Shown piece by piece: positions 1-10,035 of a stretch of DNA of 64,000 bases (position 1 is its first letter; every line of letters begins with the position of its first letter). The position numbers and the translations under genes are program-made. Location: NCBI GenBank assembly GCA_028583405.1, contig CM053246.1, positions 22,478,412-22,542,411 of the forward strand, given 5' to 3'. The stretch comes from Pogonophryne albipinna (Eukaryota; Chordata; Actinopteri; Perciformes; Artedidraconidae). The notes below the pieces were generated by a model. It saw only the letters and a program-made list of their open reading frames with translations, searched no databases and was not told the DNA's origin.

Positions 1-2640
1 GCTTTCACCCATTCATACAGTTTATTCCATCTATGCCAAATGATCTGTGGCCACATCATTCATCCCTCATGTCTGATAGAGTTTGATCCAACCTATTTCA
101 CTTGGTATATGATGCATGGCCATCCCAAAGTACACCTCTGACGTAGCTCTTAAGTATATCTGGTTTGTTGGTACAAGCTAATTATTTAAATTTGCTGAGC
201 TAGTGAAACTGGGTCAGTGTTACTCATCATAAAGAATTGTCCCTTTGCTGCAACCAGGACTACCTTTTTTTCCCGTCATTTCTGTCTAAGAAATAGATTG
301 AATTTTGAATATGTTGGCTGTAAAGGTCACAAGCACATTTTGGCCAATGTGACGGTAGTGTCTTTTGTTTATTGAATACACACATTTGGACCATTTTCTT
401 TTCCTTCCCCAAGTTCACCATTGATTTGTTTTTGTCACATTCTCATTGCAAAACAAGAGGGAGATGTTGAAAAAGAAACATTAAAAAAGGAAACATTCCA
501 CAAAAAGAAAAACAAAAAGTCTTCCGGGCATGTAGCTGTTTTAAGTGTACTTTATTTTTTCATGTTTGAAACTCCATGTCATTGTGCCACACTGATTTTC
601 TTTTTTTTGTACGGCTGTTGATAAGCTTATTTTCTATAGTGAATTTCATGCAGGTTCAGTTCAGATGAAACACCGGATGTTTTCCTTGTTTTTTTTGCGG
701 GTTTTTTTTTAAGTTCAGAGTATGTGGTGTATGAGTTCAGATGGGAAAGAGTTTGTTAAGTTGATCTGGAGCGTTCTTGCCCAGTGAAGGAACGTTTTTA
801 AGTTTTATTTGTAAGAGTTGGCAATAATCTTCTCTTTTTTTTTTGTTGTTATTCAGATTAAGTTGAAGCTCATTCTGAAACTGATAGGTAATGGACTGGT
901 TATGAGGTCTCACAACACTGTAACCATTTCACCAAAGAGGGTGCAACCTGATTGGACATGTGATCATCACCTAGTTGGAGCAGTGGGATTCTGATAGCCA
1001 CGTCCCGTTACCAGCACTGCAGCGATGGTACTCTGGAAATGGCTCACTTGGTGTCATTATGCTGATAATGGGACATCGTAATAGTTCTAAAATACCTTTC
1101 TACAGATGCAGCGTTCTGGGGTTTTATGTCTTATACTAAGACTTACTTGAATTTGTGTATGCAGCTGGTTCTCCATTTGGGAAACTACTTTGCTACAGGT
1201 AAATGTTTAAGCAAGGCTGATGATCAAGGCAATCTTGGAGTTTCTAAAATACCTAAAACAGTTCAGTATTCTGCCTTTGTCTCCTTTTTGAGCATCAGAC
1301 AAGTTGGACCCTACTTTTTTTTAGAGGGTTCAATACTCAAATGCACAGTTTCTGGCCATACTCTTAATATCCTGGATGGTATGATTCGAGTTTTCTTGGT
1401 CATGACCATTTCTACTTTTGTCAAATGGCAGTAGCTTTTTGGACTGCCTTTTATTGGGGGGTGGGGCAAATGGGACATCATTGTAACTTAAGCCTCACAA
1501 TTTTTATATTGTAAGTCATTTTGAAGTAAGGAAGTGTTAAAATCCAGTCATTCCTTCAAATCGACAGTCCATCATTCTCCCCAAATTTGAATGTAGCCCG
1601 CAGGCAAAAGCATTTACAATCCAGCAACGTTGATCAAATGTTTTATAAAGAGTTCTTCTCATGGACATGGTGTTGAAATATCCTATCTATGTGGATTCAG
1701 TCCTCAATCTTTTATTTTTTATTGAGTTGACATCTGTTTTTTAACACTGAATGCACAAAGACTATCGTGTCCATGAAAAGATATTTGAAATAAATACATC
1801 CTTTCAAATACGAAACATATTTTTGAGTTAAAATAAGCACTTTACTGTACCATGTGAATGATTGCAGTTCACTCAAGGAACATTTATGACCGTTGCTACA
1901 GAATTTTGTATTGTTTTTCTAAAAAAAGAAAATTGCAATAAAATGCTTTAAACTACTCCCGTGTTTGTCTGATTAATGTGTTGTCTTTGTTTTACTTAAA
2001 GGGCTGAAGTGAAAACAACTGTACTTTCTCTATCACTAGTTTCATGTTTGCAGTTTATCTTTTGGTCAAGGTTGAGGCTGTTTCCTTAGACTAAATCTAA
2101 TCAGCAGCACTCGCTGATATCTTAGCCCACGGTCACATGTGTCCTTGGCTGTTAAATGGTCGTTGGTAAATATGAGCTCTGTCTCCTCACACTGGAATGA
2201 GGTGGGGGGGGGTTAGTCCTGCTGAGAGTGGGTAATGTGCCTGATCTGACCAGACTGATGCAACCTGCTGCAAGAGCTGCAGCTCCCATGTGCCACCTCA
2301 TGATCCGCCTGGAAATACAAAATGACTTCTGCTGAATTAGCTAAATGCCAGTGTGTCGTTTCAACACCGCTGCAAGTCAGGATTTGTCTTCCTGTTTATA
2401 TCAACTTGAATAATGTCTATGAAGAGACAGTAGCCTACTGGTATTACTTAAGATAGACAAACAGAAGCTGAGTCTAATACATTTAAGTGATGAACAAAGA
2501 CCCTAAAGAAAATACCACGAGGGGGTTTTGTATTTCAGTCTGAACAGCAGTCCAAGACTCAAAAATACTTTTAATTATATGAAATCATAGAGAAGCCATG
2601 TTGTGATGCATTGTGTTACCGTAACCAGCTTCTATTTGTT
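1..2640 (+). repeat. Tandem duplication, left copy (3'-UTR-like DNA)
   Basis: Nearly the whole stretch recurs from 2786 onward at an offset of 2785 bases, with only scattered substitutions and indels (for example an extra segment near 1551-1567 and a longer version of 2094-2290). Similarity ends at about 2640, where copy 2 continues differently after 6462. The left copy begins before the window, because the first 145 bases of copy 2 (2641-2785) have no counterpart here. The DNA is AT-rich and has AATAAA signals, so it resembles 3' UTR or downstream flank of an upstream + strand gene lying outside the window. I see no exon I can defend. Confidence 0.9.
1937..1942 (+). terminator. Candidate polyadenylation signal, copy 1
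   Basis: AATAAA lies in an AT-rich stretch followed by a T/G-rich segment (from about 1965), a typical arrangement for mRNA 3' ends. The same signal occurs in the duplicate at 5751. It would end a + strand transcript starting outside the window, but no coding exon supports that transcript here. Confidence 0.4.
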
Positions 2641-3565
2641 TTGTTCTCCATTTGAGATCAATTCCTCAACACTGAGCTCCTCTATAAATGTAAGATAAAC
2701 CATGCACTCATCGAGCTTGGTGGCCATGCACTTAATGTTCCCAGGGCAAAGAATGTTTGTTTGTTCGCAGCCAGGCACAACTTGCGCTTTCACCAATTCA
2801 TACAGTTTATTCCATCTATGCCAAATGATCTGTGGCCACATCATTCATCCCTCATGTCTGATAGAGTTTGATCCAACCTATTTTACTTGGTATATGATGC
2901 ATGGCCATCCCAAAGTACACCTCTGCCGTAGCTCTTAAGTATATCTGGTTTGTTGGTACAAGCTAATTATTTAAATTTGCTGAGCTAGTGAAACTGGGTC
3001 AGTGTTACTCATCATAAAAAATTGTCCCTTTGCTGCAACCAGGACTACCTTTTTTTTCCGTCATTTCTGTCTAAGAAATAGATTGAATTTTGAATATGTT
3101 GGCTGTAAAGGTCACAAGCACATTTTGGTCAATGTGACGGTAGTGTCTTTTGTTTATTGAATACACACATTTGGACCATTTTCTTTTCCTTCCCCAAGTT
3201 CACCATTGATTTGTTTTTGTCACATTCTCATTGCAAAACAAGAGGGAGATGTTGAAAAAGAAACATTAAAAAAGGAAACATTCCACAAAAAGAAAAACAA
3301 AAAGTCTTCCGGGCATGTAGCTGTTTTAAGTGTACTTTATTTTTTCATGTTTGAAACTCCATGTCATTGTGCCACACTGATTTTCTTTTTTTTGTACGGC
3401 TGTTGATAAGCTTATTTTCTATAGTGAATTTCATGCAGGTTCAGTTCAGGTGAAACACCGGATGTTTTTCCTTGTTTTTTTGCGGGGTTTTTTTTAAGTT
3501 CAGAGTACGTGGTGTATGAGTTCAGATGGGAAAGAGTTTGTTAAGTTGATCTGGAGCGTTCTTGC

Positions 3566-4609
3566 CAGTGGCGTAACTATCGACAGTGCAGCCGGTGCAA
3601 CGCACCGGGGCCCAGAGCCGGCAAGGGGCCCATGCAAAAAAAAAAAAAGAAGAAAATAAAAAAACGTGTTTTATATATATATATTTTTAAATATTCTTTT
3701 TTAATATTTTTTTTTTGGGGCCCAAATGGCATTGACCGGTTCACGCAGTCTTCAAAGTAACCAAGCAACCTAAATTAATTTGTAATTTGTCTGTCCAATG
3801 ACCTTGCTCCCTTTCATGTCATGTGATACCTTGTGTGACGAGCGAACCGTTTAATCAACCTGTACTGTACTGTATAGCAGCAGCAAGTTTGATAGCATTA
3901 TAAAAAATGTAATAGCTTGCATTTATAATGTACAGCAAACCAAAGCACAAGAGCAGCGCTCAAAAGAGAAAGGACAAGAGAGTACAAGGAGATGTAACAG
4001 CTAAACTGACAAAATTAGACAGTTTTTTTTGTCATACATCGTCCTCGAAATCGAGCGCTAACGTTAGCAATGTTGACATGCAGCAGCAGCCGGAACCGTA
4101 GGCTAACGATAGCTCACCTGCCTCACCACCATCATTGCCATCTAGCTCCACAAGTGAAGCTGTATCCGTGGCCGTGGCTGTGCAACCTTCTTCTCCAGCC
4201 AGCCAGGAGGAGAGGCTGGATTTGGCTGTGCCTGGCGGTGGTCCAACAGTTCCCCCAAGGGCCCCAACCGATAGGGGACTCTATGGCGCTATTGAGACCC
4301 CCAACGCCAAGATCAAAAGCTATATTATAGCAACCAGTCTATGTAGGCCTACCAGCCCATTCCCCAGAGACAAACATCAAGGAAACAGGTTTGATCCTCT
4401 TCTTAGTTCGCTGTGCCGTTGTCAGGCTGTGGTGGTCTGAGGCCAGGGTAGGCTGTTGTTGATAGTCTATACATGTGGCTCTTCTGAGTGGTTGTGTATG
4501 TCCGTGCGTGTGTGAGCGCATCAGCGTGCGCTTATGTTTGGGGCAATGGGGAGGGGGGGCCCAAAACAATATTTGCACCGGGGCCAATCACAACCTTGTT
4601 ACGCCACTG
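3566..4609 (+). mobile_element. hAT transposon, internally deleted, with 8-bp TSD
   Basis: The element begins CAGTGGCGTAAC and ends with the inverted form GTTACGCCACTG. It is flanked by identical 8-bp duplications, GTTCTTGC, at 3558-3565 and 4610-4617. The left copy of the tandem duplication has this octamer once (773-780) with no insert, which proves the borders. CAGTG ends and an 8-bp TSD are diagnostic of the hAT superfamily. Inside is a short remnant of the lysine-rich N-terminus found in ZMYM1-like/TTF-finger hAT transposases (3928-4101). No catalytic core remains, so it is non-autonomous. Confidence 0.93.
3928..4101 (+). pseudogene. Remnant of hAT (ZMYM1-like) transposase N-terminus
   Basis: An ATG at 3928 opens a 57-codon frame ending at TAG 4099-4101. 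Its start (MYSKPKHKSSAQKRK) and the later KLTKLDSFF follow the pattern of the basic leader plus 'K-L-x-x-F-F' segment that precedes the TTF-type zinc finger in vertebrate ZMYM1-like hAT transposases. Downstream, a Ser/Ala/Pro-rich stretch continues in another frame (about 4135-4330), suggesting a frameshift. The zinc finger, catalytic and dimerisation regions are missing. Confidence 0.6.
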
Positions 4610-5750
4610 GTTCTTGCCCAGTGAAGGAACGTTTTTAAGTTTTATTTGTAAGAGTTGGCAATAATCTTCTCTTTTTTTGTTGTTATTCAGATTAAGTTGA
4701 AGCTCATTCTGAAACTGATAGGTAATGGACTGGTTATGAGGTCTCACAACACTGTAACCATTTCACCAAAGAGGGTTCAACCTGATTGGACATGTGATCA
4801 TCACCTAGTTGGAGCAGTGGGATTCTGATAGCCGCGTCCCGTTACCAGCACTGCAGCGATGGTACTCTGGAAATGGCTCACTTGGTGTCATTATGCTGAT
4901 AATGGGACACCGTAATAGTTCTAAAATACCTTTCTACAGATGCAGCGTTCTGGGGTTTTATGTCTTATACTAAGACTTACTTGAATTTGTGTATGCAGCT
5001 GGTTCTCCATTTGGGAAACTACTTTGCTACAGGTAAATGTTTAAGCAAGGCTGATGATCAAGGCAATCTTGGAGTTTCTAAAATACCTAAAACAGTTCAG
5101 TATTCTGCCTTTGTCTCCTTTTTGAGCATCAGACAAGTTGGACCCTACTTTCTTTTAGAGGGTTCAATACTCAAACGCACAGTTTCTGGCCATACTCTTA
5201 ATATCCTGGATGGTATGATTCGAGTTTTCTTGGTCATGACCATTTCTACTTTTGTCAAATGGCAGTAGCTTTTTGGACTGCCTTTTATTGGGGGGTGGGG
5301 CAAATGGGACATCATTGTAACTTAAGCCTCACAATTTTTATATTGTAAGTCATTTTGAAGTAAGGATGTGTTAAAATCCAGTCCATCATTCTCCCCAAAT
5401 TTGAATGTAGCCCGCAGGCAAAAGCATTTACAATCCAGCAACGTTGATCAAATGTTTTATAAAGAGTTCTTCTCATGGACATGGTGTTGAAATATCCTAT
5501 CTACGTGGATTCAGTCCTCAATCTTTTATTTTTTATTGAGTAGACATCTGTTTTTTAACACTGAATGCACAAAGACTATCGTGTCCATGAAAAGATATTT
5601 GAAATAAATACATCCTTTCAAATACGAAACATATTTTTGAGTTAAAATAAGCACTTTACTGTACCATGTGAATGATTGCAGTTCACTCAAGGAACATTTA
5701 TGACCGTTGCTACAGAATGTTTTATTGTTTTTCTAAAAAAAGAAAATTGC

Positions 5751-5756
5751 AATAAA
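5751..5756 (+). terminator. Candidate polyadenylation signal, copy 2
   Basis: This AATAAA is the duplicate of the signal at 1937, in the same context with a downstream T/G-rich element. Whether either copy is used cannot be judged from sequence alone. Confidence 0.35.
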
Positions 5757-6462
5757 ATGCTTTAAACTACTCCCGTGTTTGTCTGATTAATGTGTTGTCT
5801 TTGTTTTACTTAAAGGGCTGAAGTGAAAACAACTGTACTTTCTCTATCACTAGTTTCATGTTAACAGTTTAGCAGTTTATCTTTTGGTCAAGGTTGAGGC
5901 TGTTTCCTCTGACTGTAAATAATCTAATCTGCAGCACTCTCTGATATATCAGAGAGTCACACGGTCTCCAGCCTGCAGCTCCCATGTGCCACCTCATGAT
6001 CCGCCTGGAAATACAAAATGACTTCTGCTGAATGAGCTAAATGCCAGTGTGTCGTTTCAACAGCGCTGCAAGTCAGGATTTGTCTTCCTGTTTATATCAA
6101 TTTGAATAATGTCTATGAAGAGACAGTAGCCTACTGGTAATACTTCAGATAGACAAACAGAAGCGGAGTAATAGGCTACATTTAAGTGATGAACAAAGAC
6201 CCTAAAGAAAATACCACAAGCAAAGGACACGGCATCAATACTTTGTGTGATCTATGACAACGAAAATAGGGATTATTTGATTTATTAATGTATCTTTTCC
6301 TGTATGAAAAACAAGCAAATGCCAATCACATGTTTAGAGCCTGGGGTTTTGTATTTCAGTCTGAACAGCAGTCCAAATCTCAAAATGTACTTACTTTATT
6401 AATTATCTGAAATCATAGAGAAGCCATGTTGTGATACATTGTGTAACCGTAACCAGCTTCTA

Positions 6463-8429
6463 TTTGTTATTTTTATTGTATTAGTAGTTGAAACGCCTAA
6501 CCAATATCAAATCAATAGTTTCAGTTGTATGATCAATATCTTTCCAATATTCATATTTTAGGTTTAATGAGGGTCTCCCCATTCTTTCCTTGATATTGTA
6601 TTTGTTGCAGTTTAAATCAAAACGTTAAAAAAAGAAACACAAAAACGGTCAATGGAGCAACTTCTATTTCAACATTGAATACGTCATAAGGCAGGAGGGA
6701 GGGAGTGAAGTGATGCAACAGCAGAGTGTTTTCTGTACAGCCTGCAGAGAGAGAGCATGTGTGAAGATCATAGGTGAAGATCAGTAAGGTGATAGTCTCC
6801 CTCCAGTGGAGACTTCTGAACACTGCATCACACTGACAAGATAACACAGTGTCCTCTTGGTTTTTAGATTAACAATTGACTAAAGATGTAGATTATATCC
6901 TAACCAAATAACTAAGAGGAACATTTTGTTTTGTAAATGATTCCCTCAAACATTAAATGGAGGGAGGAACACATCCACCCTGTGTGAGCAACAGATGATG
7001 AGATTTAAAATCATGAGATTCAATTGAAAACCTAAAACGGACGAGTGAAATCCATTTCTGCATTGGGTAAGAAAATATGTGTTTTATTTTTAAATTCATG
7101 TACACAGTTGTGTACTTCTATGACTTGGCATATTGTGTCTATTTGCTTTGAATGCTTTATTTTCCACCATGTGGGAATTTATAACTTAAGCGTTTAACAA
7201 AGAAGTTTATGTCATACTAATATTATATCTTGATGAAATAGAGATACTGAATCATTATCCCCATAACTTCAAATGTTACAAAAATACACAAATACATTTA
7301 AAATTAAATCGAATATTTGTGCTTGATCCCAATATTACTAAGGGGCTTTATTTAAAATTAGATCATTTCATTCGAGGTTAAGTATGAGTTCACAGCCTCA
7401 GTAAAAGATACTAATGTTTAATATACCTGAACTTTCTTAGATTCATACGCTTTTGTAGCCTCACCATCTGGACTGGATAAATGAAACGAACAGTGAAGTC
7501 ATGCAGCAATTCAGTAAGCAGGTTTTCCATTCCATCTAATCAATACATCAACAGTAATGCCTGATGGCTCTGCTTTATTTTAGTGTGCAAGCCTGCAAAA
7601 GGACCTGAATCAGAAGCATCGTTCATTCTGTCATTCACACCTGTGCTCTGCTGTGAGACATGTCAAAATAAGATCTTAAATTAAATTGACTTTGTTTTAA
7701 TAAATGAATGAAATGAATAAGTAAGTCCTTATGACTTCCGTATAAGATGTTCCTTATTAGTGATGAAATAACACATTGTTTTAACCTAAAGTAATGTTAA
7801 ATAATTCCAGTAAGTTTTATTGCCATTTTAAGAATTTTAGGCGTATTTCGTGATTATAACAATAATATCATTAATCACATTTGTTGGCCTGGATAACCGT
7901 GAAATCAAAGATTTCAATTGACCCATGAACAATTACCAGTTTGTTTCTTATTATTTTGTTCAAAATTGTAGTTGCTTTTACGTGACTTTCTAAATCTGCG
8001 TGTATTTTAAACATTTAAAACTTTCTAAATTGTCTAAAGACATGCCAACTTAATGCCGATTAAACTTTAACTCAGCTTTAACATCCAACTCAAAAAAGCA
8101 CAAGTAAAATGTTATTATAGCAGTATAAAAAGCAGAGGTCATGATATTATAAGGACCTATCACAAGTTAATACAAATATAGTTATGAGTGCAATAACTTT
8201 TTTAATGTCTTGTTTTTCTATACAATTTAACAGTACGATTTGGCAAACCCTTCAGCACTGTTAACTATCTTAATAACTGATGCCCTGGAACAAAACATCT
8301 AAAGGACTATGTGAAGCTGACTTTCTAAGCAAAGGGAGAGGGACCATTGTTACGTCACTGATTCCTTGCCCAGCACACCTGAGCGTCATCATCAGGACTG
8401 GACTCTGATTGGCTCACATGCTCTGTCTG
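6463..8429. other. AT-rich intergenic DNA, no gene seen
   Basis: The stretch is strongly AT-rich with many stops in all frames. I see no exon with homology, no tRNA-like box pair and no clear transposon ends. A promoter-like patch begins near 8330 (TTACGTCA, then ATTGGCTCA at about 8409). Confidence 0.6.
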
Positions 8430-9390
8430 TAGTGCACAAAGAGCCTGAGCATGGGTCAGTTTGAAGTTTGAGAGTCGAGCTGGAGGTAGGTATCAGGGAG
8501 CATTTTAAGAAGCATTTCTAGAGTCACGTTTTCTTAACTACCAGTCTTTGGTCAAATGAAAAAATATAAAAAACATATATACATGTGGTTAAACATTTCA
8601 AGTTAAAGCTTTAAAAAGTACTAATGTGATAACTTGTGAGTTTTAACATTTGCTCTGGAAAATGTTATGTCGGATTCAAATGTATGAGAAAACATTTATG
8701 GAATTTCATTAATTCCTTTTTTGGGGTTTTGATATTCTCAGCAATTTCCCAAACTGTTTTTCTTTTATATAAAGACCTCTTTTAACAGCAGACATTTGGA
8801 CTTGATTAGTAGGAAAATATCCGTTAAAATGATTGACGTATTACTTTAAAGACCTTAATCATGATTTGTTGGGTTGGGATCATATATGTCGTTGCTGCTT
8901 TGTCTATTTTCAGTATTGCCTAACAGTGTTGATTTTTACTTCTTCCCGTTTCTCTGCAGGGCGACTGCACGGTCTTGAGAAAATGCCTATGTTCCTCTTC
9001 TTTATCTAGTCTTTTTCTGTACATTTTAAACGTCAACTCAAGTTTCAGAACAACTCTCCAAAGTACAGCAGTTGAAGATTAGCCGGCCGGCTAACACTGG
9101 CACATTTACAGAAATGTAAAATGTGTGTTTGTAAGTAGGCAAATTAATACAATTAAACATCAAGATGGCTCATTCAAATTAACTGTGCGAGTGAACCAGT
9201 ATGCACAATATCACCCATCACCCATCAGCCATCATGATGATTACTGAATACACCTGTGGTTTTCTTGCTAGTCAGAAAATGTCAAGATGTATCTTTGTTC
9301 CTCTTTCCATGCCATTTAAACTGGACATTTCAAGACCAAGTAGCCTACTTATTGAATTCCTGTGAAATAAAATGTTGAAAGACTTGTCTC
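8430..9390 (+). ncRNA. Candidate two-exon non-coding transcript
   Basis: A CRE-like TTACGTCA and an inverted CCAAT box (ATTGG) near 8350-8415 precede a possible exon ending at 8485 with donor GTAGGT. A strong polypyrimidine-AG acceptor ends at 8959, and AATAAA at 9366-9371 could end the second exon. Joining 8485 to 8960 gives no open frame longer than a few codons, so if transcribed it would be non-coding, or a 5' leader of something else. There is no homology support, and each signal alone could be chance. Confidence 0.25.
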
Positions 9391-9619
9391 ATTTATTTTG
9401 CAAATCTGGTTGAGCTAGTTTCACAATGAGGAACACACACACAGGTGTTTCTACTTATGCAAATAAACACTAAACTAGTGTTTAGGAAGAGGCCAGTAAT
9501 GAAAATGACTAACGTTGAAAGGAGATCGTCAACTCTTGAGAAATACTGCTATACGAGCGAGATAGTCAAAAGAACTGCCATCTCATGTTAAGCACAAATG
9601 TTTGGGCTCGATAGTATAA

Positions 9620-9845
9620 ATGTTAAGTTGTGATTGGCTCACTGATTTGTGATACAACTGTGACGTCAAACACCGCGACACTTGTAAAGTCACGCGAGAT
9701 TTCATCTCACCGAGCAATCCAACATGGCGTCGTAGGGACGTTGTTATTGTTCTGTCTCTTCTTCCACCTCTCTCAGTACGACAGAAACTGAGCAGATACA
9801 CGGCCGAGCGTGTTCATGCGGGCATGAGAGCAACGTCTTGTGATA
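9620..9845 (+). promoter_or_regulatory. rexo1 promoter and 5' UTR
   Basis: Just upstream of the rexo1 start are an inverted CCAAT box (ATTGG, 9633-9637), a perfect cAMP-response element TGACGTCA (9661-9668), a CGCGAGA-like motif near 9694 and a YY1-like AACATGGCGTC at 9721. There is no TATA box at a suitable distance. This CpG-containing, TATA-less arrangement is typical of housekeeping vertebrate promoters. Transcription probably starts around the YY1-like motif, which would give a 5' UTR of roughly 100 bases; the exact start cannot be seen. Confidence 0.6.
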
Positions 9846-10035
9846 ATGCTAAGATCCACCGGCTTCTTCCGGGGGCTTGACTGCCCGTTTTACGCAGAAT
9901 ACAGCGAGGAAAAAGGCATCAAAAATGGGTGTAACAGACCGTACTGTCACTTCAGACACAGCTCGCAACGACGGGCGTCCTACGGAGCTCCGGCAGATGT
10001 TAAAAAGCAAAGAGACCTCCACTCCGCACAGAAAG
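9846..10035 (+). CDS. rexo1: rexo1 coding exon 1: CCCH-like finger
   Basis: The start codon opens [16 protein letters not shown], then Cys29, Cys34 and His38 (RPYCHFRH), giving a C-x15-C-x4-C-x3-H finger conserved in REXO1. The donor is AAAG|GTGCTG, phase 1. An ATG-less GTG two codons upstream is in frame, but the family start favours 9846. Confidence 0.93.

Larger units (their letters stand above)
2641..6462 (+). repeat. Tandem duplication, right copy
   Basis: This is the second copy of the unit at 1-2640. It is longer because it carries a hAT insertion (3566-4609) plus smaller insertions, notably about 120 bases at 6222-6345. The conserved blocks at 3206-3406 and 4960-5268 match 421-621 and 1126-1434 almost exactly. 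Both AT-rich and polypyrimidine portions are conserved equally, as expected from a recent duplication of non-coding DNA and not from selection on a protein. Confidence 0.9.

Noticed and set aside
2632..2938. Overlapping frames on both strands at the duplication junction
   Set aside because: Considered as a last exon of an upstream gene, but copy 1 has a premature stop (about 139) and there is no splice or homology support.
421..3406. Matching 66-codon frames (421-621 and 3206-3406)
   Set aside because: Same duplication effect. Low-complexity Lys- and Phe-rich translation of A/T-rich DNA with no ATG at the start.
1126..5268. Pair of matching 102-codon frames (1126-1434 and 4960-5268)
   Set aside because: They match because the DNA is tandemly duplicated; the flanking non-coding DNA is equally conserved and the peptides resemble no family.
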